From: Wurfbainia villosa
Taxonomy: Eukaryota > Streptophyta > Magnoliopsida > Zingiberales > Zingiberaceae
Direction of reading: 5' to 3'
DNA: 64,000 nt
Assembly (NCBI GenBank): GCA_025175895.1
Contig: CM045989.1
Location: 123,455,272 to 123,519,271, forward strand
The notes below the pieces were generated by a model. It saw only the letters and a program-made list of their open reading frames with translations. It was not told where the DNA came from and ran no database searches. Positions 36,116 to 47,752 of the stretch are shown in pieces. Every line of letters starts with the position of its first letter. Within the stretch, counting starts at the first letter, position 1. A program made the position numbers and the translations under genes.

Positions 36116-37830
36116 AGTGGTATCAGAGCGAGGAGCTTGTCACGGACTCATCGCCAACACAAGCACGACAAGATGGCCGGTTCCAACATTCATCCACCCA
36201 AGTTCGAGGGCAACCTCACATGGTGGAAGAAAAGAATGGAGGTATTTTTCGAGACCGACTTCGATATCATGCTAATCATGGAAAACGGTTTTGAAGTACC
36301 GAGGGATGAAAAAGGAAAGTCGATAGAAAGATCGAGATGGACAAAGAAGCAAAGAGAGGAGCACTTGGCGAATTCAAAGGCAAGCACCATCTATACAACG
36401 TGCTCCCTCAACAAGAAATTAATAGAATTGGAGAATGCTCTAGCACCAAGGAAATGTGGGAAAAGCTTGTAGAGCTTCATGAAGGCACCTCCGAATCAAA
36501 GCTAGCAAGAAGGAACCTCCTCCGCTCTCAACTAAATAATATCAAGCTAGATAAAGAGGAGAAGGTATTATCTTTGCATTCTCGTTTTAAAGAAATTATT
36601 AACGATTTATCTAGTGTAGGGGAGAAGCTCTCCAATAGGGATATGATCATGAAGGCAATTGATGCATTCCCTCGATCATCAAAGTGGAGTTCCATGGTTG
36701 ACTCATTCTATATCTCCAAGAATCTAGAGGTAAGTACTCTAGAAGAATTTTTCTCCACTATGGAATTGCATGAGACTAGGTTTGAAGGAATAGTAGAAGA
36801 TCAAATCAAGCCATCAAGGGGATTAGCACTCATAGCCGACAAAGGGAAGAAGAAGAAGGAGACTCCACCCTCCTCATCGGATGAAGAATCCTCCTCCTCA
36901 TCAATGAATAGCAATGAGGAAGCCTACATGGTAAGGAAGGTGAGGCGTGCATTGAAAAATTTTAAATTTAACAAGTCTCATGATAGGAGAAGGCCAAGGA
37001 GAAAGGTAATTTGCTATAATTGCCAATGAGAGGGACATATGAGGAATGAGTGTCCCTTATTGAACAAAAGCAAGGAATAGAAGAAGAAAGACAAGAAGAA
37101 AGGAAAGAAGAAAAAAGAAAAAAATCCAAAGAAAAAGGGAATAAAAAAGCTTGCAACCTTAAAGCGGTGACGTGGGATGATCCATCATCATCATCGGAAG
37201 AAGAAGAAGTCTTCACGGGCCTTGCACTAATGGGGATAGATGACTTGGACTCCACCTTCTTCGAAAAGAAGAAGCAAGCTCAATTGAGGAGGAGAGCTCA
37301 AGTGTAGAGGGAGCATCTACCTCATCGGAATCGGAAGAAGGAGATTTGGTAAGTAAGGTAATGAATCTCCCACCCAAAAAGATTGTTTCAATGATTTCAA
37401 GTCTAACTAAGGACTTATTTAGGAGTAAGAAGAAAAATAAATGCATGCAAAATGAAATTAAGGAATTAGAAGAAAAACATGAAAATACATGCTCACATGA
37501 TGATTGTATTTCTTCTAGTAGTTATGATGCATGCTTAGAAGAGACTAAGGCCTTAAGGGAAAAGATAGATCTTTTAACTAAGGCCTTAGAGAAATTCACA
37601 ATTGGCTCCAACACTTTGAACATGATAATTGGGAACCAAAGAGCAAGTTTTAACAAGAAGGGCCTAGGATACAAGGGATCAAAGAATGAGAAGGCCTACC
37701 ATTGTCTAATAGCTAGGGGACAAACAAAAACTACAATGGTAGCTAGGAAATGGATCTCAAAGGAGTACTTGGTGAACCCAATTGGAAAGAATTTGTATTG
37801 GGTTCCCAAGCCAATCCTCAAGGGATAGGA
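36116..37830 (+). pseudogene. gag: Gag of array copy 2
   Basis: Primer site AGTGGTATCAGAGC at 36116, ATG at 36173 (MAGSNIHPPKFEGN). A single-base loss near 36382 shifts the frame; the capsid part is then open from 36337 to a TGA at 37027-37029. That stop lies two codons after CYNC, again inside the knuckle, but it is a different mutation from copy 1. The Lys/Ser-rich tract (37050-37307) and the tail (37346-37828) are in further frames. No pol sequence follows. Confidence 0.88.
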
Positions 37831-38887
37831 AAAACTAGGAAAATCAACAATAAGTGGAATTTACTTATATCATGTTAAATGGTTGACTTAGGATGATGTG
37901 GATCAATGATCATGATTTATGAATTGAATGTTATACTTGTTTTATGATCATAATATGCAATTATAGATAATCCCTGTTTTATGATCATGATGGGGTTTTT
38001 AGGATGATACTTAACCTTTGGGTATAATTGCATTAAATTTATGGTTAAGTATAAATACCTTTAGCTACATCTCACACTCATCATAAGGCTAGCTTGATTG
38101 AAAACATAGCATAGGTGAGATGTTAGGATGATACAAATGACTCACTTATGCTTGTGACATTTTGATGGGTCATTAGGTGTATCATGACATAGCAATCATA
38201 GACAAATTATGGGGAAAGCTTATGTTTAATTCATAGACATTTTGCCCAAAGATCATGGTTTGATATTTTAAATGATTTAAAACCATTTTATATTTTATAA
38301 ACTGTGAGTTCATGTTTTAAGTCATTTCAAGGCAAAACTAGGCTTTCAAATTGATAAAAACTTTAGTGATTTTCAACATCTTTGTGTTTTTGCCAAACTT
38401 TCAAAAATTGATTGAATTTTCATGTCAAACTTTTTTTCACTGATAAAGGGACTCATAAGAAATATGTTCCCAAAATTTCATGATTTTTTAAATTTTTTAG
38501 AATTTTTAATACATTTCTAAAATTTAGTTCGAAAATAAAAAATTCAGGTTTTGTGAGTGTCAGTCGACTGATAAACTTTGCACGAGCACAGTAATCATGT
38601 TCTCAGGTTTTAAGTTTGATTTTGGTATTTTTTTTTTCTTCCTTTGGATTTGATGTCATGCTTGTATAAATATGTTTATTGTTTTTTATGGTGTCAAAGG
38701 GGGAGAAATGATTGAGTTTAAGTTAATCATGCTAGGAGAGGAATTAACATGTGTTAAGGGGGGTTGCATGTATTAAGGGGGAGTGGTTTGATACACATAT
38801 TTGATTTACATGCTTTCTTTCATTATGTATTTTTGTTAATGTTTTACCTAACTTAAACGGATTGCAACACATCAAAAAGGGAGAGAT
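37831..38887 (+). other. 3' noncoding region of array copy 2
   Basis: Aligns with 33631-34706. Purine tracts near 38696, 38757, 38776 and next to LTR 3 (AAAAAGGGAGAGAT). No coding signal. Confidence 0.8.
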
Positions 38888-40316
38888 TGTTAGGGCAATC
38901 AACCCATGTATGATGTCTTTTTGATGTGTGTGACAAAGGGTTTAAGTTAGGATGTTTATGTGATGTGATATGTGGGTTGAAGTCATGCAGGACTTAGTAA
39001 TTCACACATGTGTTGGCTTGACGAAAGCATTGGTCACCATCTCATGGCTCGGGTCCTTGAGTCGGTCAAGGATGGCATTGCGGAAGTCGTGCGCTTGGTG
39101 CATCCGAGGGACGGTCGGACTAGGAGCATTAGAGTGAAGCCAAAGGAAGCAGACTTTAGGGCGAGATGTGAAAGATGGCATTGCGGAGCCGTGCGCTTGG
39201 TGCATCCGAGGGACGTGGTCGGACGAAGAGAGCTTTGGTGAGGGACTTCAAGGGAGATGAGAGAATGAGCGATTGTAACTCGGGACGGGGTAGCTCGTAG
39301 GTGAACTTGGCCGAATGGCTAAGTCAAGGGTCGGATGCTCAAACTTATGTTTGAGGTTTTACCCGACGTTTGGTTAAGTCGGATGCTCAAACATGGGTTT
39401 GAGGTTTCTACCCGACGAATGAGAGTGTCGAATTCTCAACCGAGTGGGTTGAGATTTTACTCGACCGTCGGATGTTCAAACAAATGTTTGTTTGAGGTTT
39501 TACCTGACACCAGTCGACTGATATAGATATCAGTCGATTGCTCTGGGTTGATGGCACTCGACTGGTTCTCGACCGATGTTCGACTGATGGTCTTCTGGCC
39601 CAGCAGTCAACTGCTAGGGTTTAGCAGTCAACTGCTACACCATCAGTCGGCTACTAAGGGACGACAGTCAACTGATTAAGGTTGTCGTGGGCACAAAGGG
39701 TTTGAGAGTCGAGTGATCGCCTGATCACTCGACTGATGGCTTTATTAGTCGATTGATATGGATGATCAGTCGACTGATGAGGGAGTCATTGGCTGGATGT
39801 CAACATGGATGAAGTCGTTATGAGGCAGCGACTACAGTGATCGGTCGATGTTTGCATCGATCGGCCTTTCGATCATTGCCCAACGGGAAGAATGATCTCT
39901 TCCCTATAAGAAGAGGCCTTGTGTGCTCTTGGGAGGCTAATGCTTAACTCCTAAACTTCTCCCAAGTGTCCAAAGTGTTTTCCACCCCTCTTACTTGTTC
40001 TTATTTCAATTCTTATTGTAAGAGGGAGAGATTCTAAGAAAGGTTTCCCTCCACCTTGAAGGAGAGATTAGTGATTGATTTGAGGGAGTGATTCACCATA
40101 TGAATCGTCCATGGATTAGCGGCAAGGGTCGTGAACTATGTTACACAATTGCGTTAGCATTTGCATTCTTTACTTACTTTGTTTTGTCTTAATTGTTTTT
40201 GTTTTAGCATTTCAGCTACGCTAATTACTCTTGTAGACAATTAAGAAGCGAAGTGATTTCCATCGTACACTCGAAGGCTATTCACCCCCCTCTAGCCGGC
40301 TACCGATCCTCCAACA
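38888..40316 (+). repeat. LTR 3 of the tandem gag-only array
   Basis: 1429 bases, TGTTAGGGCAATC to GATCCTCCAACA. At 39840-39885 the text is GATC/CGATCG-rich where LTR 2 has decamer-like text. Followed by the target copy CGCCC. Confidence 0.92.
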
Positions 40317-40742
40317 CGCCCATGAATGTGAGAGCATGAAATGGAGCCACTTATTTTATTACATTTATAGACGACTACATGCATTTCGGTTATGTCTATC
40401 TAATCTCGCACAAGTTTGAGGCACTAGAGTGCTTTAGAAGGTTTATTAGCGAAGCTGAAAATCTGCTAGACCTGAGAGTGAAAACTCTTAGAACTGATCG
40501 TGGGCATGAGTATCTATATGAGCAATTTAAAGAGCTCCATTTCGGAAAAGGAATTACACGATAGTTGACTATTCATGCTACTTCTCAACAGAACGGAGTC
40601 ACCAAGAGAAGGAATAGGACTCTTTTGGAAATGGTAAGGTCTATAATGGCGCAAACCAATTTACCAATCTCCCATTGGGGGGTGCATTATTGACTGCTAC
40701 CTATGCCCTTAATCGTGTTCCAACAAAATACGCAGTCAGTAT
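40317..40742 (+). pseudogene. pol: Copia D integrase core, continuation
   Basis: Continues the integrase interrupted at 30543: TYFITFIDDYMHFGYVYLIS near 40350, then LRTDRGHEY near 40490, a TAG at 40562, and the NGV..RRNRT segment near 40590, where the family's catalytic Glu position reads differently (TKRRNRT). The open stretch is 40379-40564. It ends at 40742, where LTR J begins. Confidence 0.87.
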
Positions 40743-42516
40743 TGTTGGGACCGATTTGTTGCGCTAAAGGGAGGGGTGAATAGCATCTTTGATTTCGACT
40801 CTTGATCGTGTTCAACTACAATATTTGTTAGCATAGTGGAATACAAAAATACAATACAAAAATGAATACATGACAAACACAACCACAAGACAAAGGATTT
40901 TACGTGGTTCGAAACTTACAATTCCTACTCCATGGGTGGGCTTTAGTGTCTACTTACTAAACCTTCTCTCCTTCTCGACAACACACCGAAGGTGGAGAAA
41001 ATCTCTTACAATAGTGTTTACAACAATAAATAGTAACAAAAATACAAGCAAATGAAAGAAATAAAATTACAACACTTTACAAGTGAGATTTTGGATGCTT
41101 GATCTTTTGGTTACTTTGAATGGCTTTGAAGACCTGGAATTGTAGCAACACTTCCCTTCAAATCCCTCAAGAACCGACTTCTTCAACCTCCTTTTCGAAC
41201 TTCGTATAAAGCTACAATTCGGGCTGATTTCTGCCTTCTAATAGACTGGTCATAGTATTGTTATCTCACAATGGCTTAATCCGTGTCAAACTTAGTTGAA
41301 TAGTCAACTGCCCTAATCTAGCAGTCGACTGCTATAGGCACTAGTCGACTGTCATAAGCCAACAGTCGACTACTAAATATTTTGTGCCCTGACCACTTAA
41401 TTCCGATCTACTGCTAGTGACCAGTCGACTACTAAACCCTAGCAGTCGATTGCCAGATCCACAGTCAGCAGTCGAGCCTTAGTCGACTACTCGATCAATC
41501 TATTGAGTCATAACCCCAATCGACTACTCGAGTAAAACTAGGATCCCGAGTGTTGTGCACTCAGTCAATAGACTAATCCAAAGCCCCAGTCGACTGCTAA
41601 ACCTCAAACCTGAGATTTAACCCAAGTATAATTCTCTCATACTTGATAAACCACCCTTGGCCTAAACCTAAGCCTTCTATCTATCTCCATTAGCCTCACG
41701 TCCTCAGGATTCATCCGAGTCCTCAACGACTCCTTCACCCTTCGCGTTAGCCTTCAGGTGTTTCCATCGGCTTTGTCATTCCATCGGGTACCCTTAGCTT
41801 AGACATTAGTCTTCTAGCCACTTCTATCAGTCTCATGCCCTCAGGGTCCATCTAAGTCCTCCATGACTCCTTCATCCTTCACGTTAGCCTTCAGGTGCTT
41901 CCATCGACTATGTCATGTTAACCGGGTCTCCTTTTCCAAGAGGTCATGCATCCAGGACTTCTCCATTACTAAGTGTCAATGCTTGGACTTTCACCGCCAA
42001 GACTGCACACTTGGACTTACGTGACCAAGACTACACCCTTGGACTTTCCTTTACCAAATATCCATATTTGGGCTTTCACCACCAAGACTACACACTTGGA
42101 CTTACACGGCCAAGACTACACCCTTAGACTTTTCCATTGTCAAGTATCCATACTTGGACTTTCCCTTGTCAATACTATACCCTTGGACTTTTCCTCGCCA
42201 AGTATTCATACTTGGACTTCTCCATTGCCAATAATCTAATCTTGGACTTTCTTTGCCAAGTCTCCAAACTTGGACTTCCACTCGAGTCTCACTTGAGCTA
42301 GGTCAACCTTGACTTAAGGTCGATTGCTCCAACAATCATCTTCTACCATTCTCCCCCATATGACCTTGGATATCCCAAACATCCACTTATCATATGATCA
42401 ACATATGGTCAAACCCATATTGTCAAATAATGATCAAATCCATTGTCAAATATTAAAATCCTACTCGAGTTCCACTCAAGTCTGGTCAATCGTGACCTGG
42501 GTCGATTGCATCAACA
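40743..42516 (-). repeat. 3' LTR of Sirevirus-type element J (minus)
   Basis: Plus text starts TGTTGGGACCGATTTG at 40743 and ends GCATCAACA at 42516 before a reversed purine tract (atctcccccttttt). A second possible terminus, GCTCCAACA at 42334, is also followed by a reversed tract (attctccccc), so the LTR is 1592 or 1774 bases. It contains AGTCGACTG decamers (41320-41600) and about a dozen CTTGGACTTT..CCAAG units (41970-42290). Confidence 0.8.
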
Positions 42517-42973
42517 ATCTCCCCCTTTTTGATGTTTGACAATACCTTTATGTTAGGTTGTCCTATAAACCCAACTTAAATCTTCTTATGCCAAAACATA
42601 ATGAAGGTTTACCTAACATAAATCTTCACTTCTCCCCCTTCGACATACATCAAAAAGTCTACTAAGATTTTCAATGTCTCATCTCTAATGAGATCCTACA
42701 TTCTCCCCCTTGGTCCAAAATCATCTTGGATGTCTTCACTCTTCTTAGTGATACAACTCTTATCACTAAATGAGAGGCAATCCTCAATCTCCCCCATAAA
42801 AAATATCCATCATCCCTAAAGGCTTGCTCCCCCTTAACCATTACACCAACAATATTCTTGGAGAGTTCCTAAGCCTATAGAAACACTAAACAATCAAAAA
42901 ATAAGGGTAAAAGTTCAACATTTAACTTTAGCCTCCCTTAGAAACTTGATTTTCACCCTAAATAACTCTCTTG
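42517..42973 (-). other. 3' noncoding region of element J
   Basis: Reversed purine tracts (CTCCCCC) recur near 42519, 42634, 42700, 42790 and 42828, the Sirevirus-like array seen in A and the gag-only elements. No coding signal. Cut at 42973 by LTR I; J's genes are off-window. Confidence 0.75.
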
Positions 42974-43746
42974 TGTTGGTGCAATCGGCCCAGGTCACGA
43001 TTGACCAGACTCGAGTAGTATTTTGATGTTTGATAATGGGTTGACCATTGTTTGACAATGGGTTGACTATATGGTTGACATGGAGTTAACCATATGATGG
43101 AGAAGTCCAAGTGGGACACTTGGCAATTGGAAAGTCCAAGTTTTGTGTACTTGGCATGGAAAGTCCAAGTCTTGGGTACTTGGCAATTGGAAAGTCTAAG
43201 CATGGATCTTGGCATGGAAGGTCCAACATGGAGTTGGCAAGAGAAGTCCAAGGGTGTGATATTGGCAGCGTAAAGTCCAAGTGATAGCATTGGCAGCATA
43301 AGTCCAATGTTTGGCGACGTAAAGTCCAAGCGTGTGTCTTGGCAGCGTAAGCCAAAATGTGCCTTGGCGGTGTAGACCCGGTTAGCATGACAATAGCCGA
43401 TGGAAGCACCTAAAGGCTAGTATATGGATGAACAAGTCATGGATGACTTGGAGGGATCCGATGGGCATGAGGCTAATGGAGGTGGCTAGAAGTGGTGGCC
43501 TATCAAGTATGAGGGCATCATACTTAGAGTTAAACATTATTGTTGAAAATTATCAGTCGACTGGGATATTAGATAGTCGACTGGCCGAGTGTTTAACACT
43601 CATAAGCCAAGTTGACTCAAGAGCAGTCGACTGGGATTATAACCACTCGATAATCGACTAGAGGCTAGACTATTGAATGTGCTCTGGCAGCCAAATGGAG
43701 AGATTTCCAATCGACTAGCCATGGGGCAGTCGACTACTGCTTACGG
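42974..43746 (+). repeat. LTR I, same family as J, plus strand, left part
   Basis: Starts TGTTGGTGCAATCGGCCCAGG; the first 100 bases match the reverse complement of 42410-42516. It contains GGAAAGTCCAAG..CTTGGCA units (43100-43370) and AGTCGACTG decamers (43555-43735). Interrupted at 43747 by element E; the rest is off-window. Confidence 0.85.
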
Positions 43747-45980
43747 TGTTAGTTATATATGAGAGATGTCCTAAGGCAATTGTCTTATGATTGTACCATT
43801 TATTTGATAAATGAAGATTCCCTATTTGAGTGTACATGCTATCATGTATTTGATTGGATCTTAAACTCATTTACTGAATGTCCACAATACGATTCACAGC
43901 ATGAGAAAATTTGTGATTGGATCACAACTAGTGAGTATCCCTACATGTGTAATTGTGATGTATTGGAATTATTTCTAGTCGATGAATTAATGTATTCAGA
44001 CACCATCAATTATGTTGAGACTAGCACGAGTTATACTCTTTGGTTTATCCAAGAAGTTGTTTCTCACTGGCTAGAGACATTGGGATGTTCAGAGTTAACC
44101 ATGAATGCTAGTTATGGTAAGTAGTTCATTGGAGTGACTAGCTATAAGACTTCATATGGTTCTCTGCATAAATGGATATGTCAATGAAGTTCTTACTGCA
44201 ACTTAAGTGTGATGTTCCTTCAACTTGCGATATTCAAGTCATCTTGGTCATGAAGACTTATGCTTTGACATCTTAAGCAAGCATCTCCGAGGAGATGTGG
44301 ACCCGAGATGATTGGGTATAAGTTGAAGTGGCCAAAGGTGTTTGAATAGCCTACAGAGGATTCACCACTCCTTGCGAGGAGATGTATACCCTATGACCTC
44401 TCGTCGGATTGTTACTAAAGTCTTTGAAAAAGCATTACATGTTTAGAGTATAGTACTCTTAGATACATGTGCAGTAACTAGAATCTGGAGGACGAGGAAG
44501 TAATACTTGGGCTAGGTGTGACATGGTCAACCAAGTGGGGACTGACACAATGGATCATGTCCTGAACCAATTAGGTATAAGATGAGTGAAGGGAACGGGG
44601 TACGTTTCACTGTAGATACTAAAGGGTTTCAGAAGCATTCTAGGATCAACCATTGATTTTTCGATTAATTGGGGATCATGATGTACTACTAGGTGCCACT
44701 CATGATCGTTCTATAATTAATGATTAATTATAGATGACCAACATAAATCGGGAACCTATTTGGTCACACGCAGTACAAGTGTTATCTGAAGGATTTAAAA
44801 TGAGTTTGAGAATGAGATTCTCAGACCGAGAGAGACTTGGTTTGATTGGACCAAACATGAAGCAAGCATGAAATTGTTTCAGTCGCATCGGAAGGATGGA
44901 TGAGCCGAGTCTTATGAAGACATGATGGATGAACCAAATCAGTTTGGTTCTAATCCAATGGTGGAAAATAAACCAAAGGGTTTGGTTTGTTTTAAACGAA
45001 TGAACCAAAATTGGTTCGGTTCATTTTAACTTAAAATAAACCAATGCGGTTTGGTTTATTTTAACTTAAGTTAATGGAGCGGGTTAACGGATTTTTGTTA
45101 TGAATCAATAACCGTTAGGAGAATGTGTTCTCTATAAAAACATGGCTTAAGGGTTTTGTGAATGATATACGACTTAGGTTTTGGAAACCCTAGTCGTTTT
45201 TTCCTTCTTCTCCTCCTTGGTGTTGCCACCCAACCATTGGCATTGCCCAATCCCTTGGTGTCGCCACCTCCTCCTTGCTATCGACCAACCACCAGCCGCT
45301 GGCAACCCTCCGACCATCCTTAGCTGTCGACCAACCTCCCTTAGCCGCCGGTGACCAAGGAGCAACCAACCAACTTGTTTGGTCGACCATCTCCTCCACC
45401 AAAACAAGTTGTCCAATTTTGGATAGCTTGTTGTCCTCTTCGTGGAGAGGTCGTTTGGTCGACGTTTTGCGCTCCAACAGCGACCTACTTGTCAGGGATT
45501 GGATCTCCGGCAATCCCCTTTGGGGGAGGACCAAGGTTTCGTCAATTGGTTGATGAAAACTGCTTTCGAGAAGCGAGTTCGTGGAACTCATTTTTAGATC
45601 CGAATTGGATTTAGATTGTGATCGTCTCTCGGATCACAAGGACTTCAACGCAAAGCTAGTACCTCTCGTGAAGTCGGGGCTCATGGCTTTGTGAAGTTAT
45701 CCTGACGATACTCAGCGTGGATACAGATAGAGGCAAAACTCGTGAGGGTTGCTTGGTTGATGTCATTCCTACTTCACATAATTTGTCAAGTATACCTAGA
45801 GTAGTTTTCTTTTATTGCTAAATTTGAAAATGCGATTATGTCTACACTTGTTGTATCCTGCATACGTGTGGTATGTGTATTATAATAAATTAGTTTATTA
45901 CTTGTTTTTGCTTCCATTGTGTGCATGTTTACGAAACGTGTTTGAACACACACCCACGTCAGTGTTGGGGAAATCCAACA
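43747..45980 (+). repeat. 5' LTR of element E
   Basis: 2234 bases, TGTTAGTTATATATGAG to GGGAAATCCAACA, then a primer site. TATA box TATAAAAA at 45133-45140. Open stretches inside it (such as 43759-44124) show no domain and are not taken as genes. Confidence 0.85.
45133..45140 (+). promoter_or_regulatory. TATA box of element E LTR
   Basis: TATAAAAA in TTCTCTATAAAAACATGG, about 850 bases before the LTR end. Confidence 0.6.
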
Positions 45981-47121
45981 GTGGTATTAGAGCCTGACTG
46001 TATTATGATATAATCGTAAATTTTTTTTGCAATTGTCATAATTATATTTTTTAGAAATTTCCTACTTTTGGAAAGTTTAGAAATAATTATGGAAATTATA
46101 ATTAGTAAAGAAATTCAAATTGGAAATTTTCTAATGTGATTAGGAAATTACAATTTAGGAAATTTGTTTCCTAAATTAAATTTGAATTTCCTTAATTAAT
46201 TTCTTTCATAAATAAAAAATGTGTTTAGATTTGGAAATTTATTTCCTAATTTAATCAAGATTTGGTTTAAGAAATCCAATCTCGAACATATTTTATTTCC
46301 AAAATTAGTTATGACAAATAAGGAAACTATTTGTACATGCCATAATTGTATGCCATGTCATGCATGTCGTGACATGTAGATGTATGTCATGTGTGTCATG
46401 CCATGTAGATAATAGTTATTTGTATGAAAAAGGAGGATGAGACCTGAAAACCCTTTCACAATATTAAAGTCTGCACCTTCCATTAATATGGTTAGAACCA
46501 TAGTTCCGTTTCTTGTTTGGGTTGTTGGACTCACTCCAAGCCCGGCTTAAACCTGAACATGTTCAAATCATTCGAATAGTTTAACACTAATATGGTAAGA
46601 GTCAGAGATCAATCGTTAGTTTAGGTTGTTGGACTCACTCCAAGTCTGGCTAATTGGTTGAATGCGCTCTAACCATATTAAAACTATTTCGTGATTAATG
46701 GGCTGACTCTAACTTGGAGCATTGATTTGTTGGACTCACTCCAAGGTCGATGTGAAGAGAGGTGAAGTTGGGTGCTATGCATATGATGCATACTTGTTAA
46801 TGTGTTAACAACTCAATGTATGTGTGAACATTCAATTAGTTGATAGCACATTTGTATAGTTACATATACGTGATATGTAATCGGTATACTTGATACCTAC
46901 CATCATAACTAAGAATGGCTTATTGGACGCACTCCAAGGTTGTTCTTATCTATGTTGGATATCAGCCCATTCGGAGATGGACCTATGATCTCCCGAATTG
47001 ATTTTGAGGGTTTTTTAATTCAAAAAAAAAATGAATGGGATTTTGTAAATGTATGTGGATGCATTTTAAATCATCTTTCTCATATATGCTCGATTTGTAT
47101 TTCTAGGTTAATCGCTTGATC
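45981..47121 (+). other. Primer-binding site and leader of element E
   Basis: GTGGTATTAGAGCC at 45981 is the tRNA-Met site with one change. The leader is A/T-rich and carries GTTGGACTCACTCCAAG at 46524, 46629 and 46739, with a variant near 46921, about 105-180 bases apart. No ORF of note. Confidence 0.75.
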
Positions 47122-47752
47122 ATGATGTCTTTGAATTAGCGCTCTATTTTGGATTCAAATAAATTGACTGGGTCGAACTTCTTGGACTAGTTTAGAAAGT
47201 TGAGAATTATTTTCAAGGCTGAAAAGCTTGTGTATGTCCTCGAAGTGCCTCTTCCCGCCCGTCCTAGTGATGATGCAACTCTGAACCAATTGTTGGGCCA
47301 TCAGTAACATATGAGTGATTCTGAACTAGTGAGTTGCATCATGCTAGCCGTGATGGTACCCGAGTTGCGGAAGCAACATGAGCATATGGATGCTCATACC
47401 ATAGTCTTTTATCTTTATGATTTGTTTGATGAGCAAGTGATATCCGAAAGGTTTGAAGTCTCCAAGCTTCTCTTCACTGTTGAGATGCAAGAAGGTTCAT
47501 CTGTGGTACTACTTAACATGCTAAAGACTGTAGAGCCTTCTGTGAAGCATGAGCAGGGGACGATGTTGTTAGTTGATTCCTTGAAGAAAGGTTCTAAGAG
47601 GAAGTCAAAGGAACAGTAGAAGGGGAAAAAGAAAAAGACTAAAAAGGCAGAACCAACTCAAAAGGGCACTTGCCATCATTGTGGTAAGGAGGGACATTGG
47701 AGAAGAAATTACAAGATTTATCTTAAGTCTGTGAAGAAGAATAAGACATCTG
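47122..47752 (+). pseudogene. gag: Element E gag
   Basis: The ATG at 47122 is followed by stops within the first 30 codons. The capsid wording (KLTGSNFLDWF, KLRIIFKAEKLVYVLE) parallels F. 47311-47619 is open. The knuckle near 47670 reads CHHCGKEGHWRRNY, with Tyr in place of the last Cys. Truncated relative to complete Angela-type gags by internal deletion. Confidence 0.8.

Larger units (their letters stand above)
30544..40316 (+). mobile_element. Tandem gag-only array LTR-gag-LTR-gag-LTR
   Basis: Three LTRs (30544-31912, 34707-36115, 38888-40316) alternate with two internal regions (31913-34706, 36116-38887), all on the plus strand. Each internal region has a primer site, a gag and a noncoding 3' part with purine tracts, and no pol. 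The array is flanked by CACCC (30539-30543) and CGCCC (40317-40321), a four-of-five target duplication, and the host integrase reads on across it. One shared duplication means the array behaves as one insertion, most simply explained by LTR recombination between two copies. Confidence 0.9.

Noticed and set aside
43759..44124. 121-codon open frame
   Set aside because: Lies inside the element E LTR, has no recognisable domain, and no promoter or start context sets it apart.
45190..45591. Overlapping open frames on both strands
   Set aside because: Within the E LTR; GC-rich text opens several frames at once, with no family similarity.
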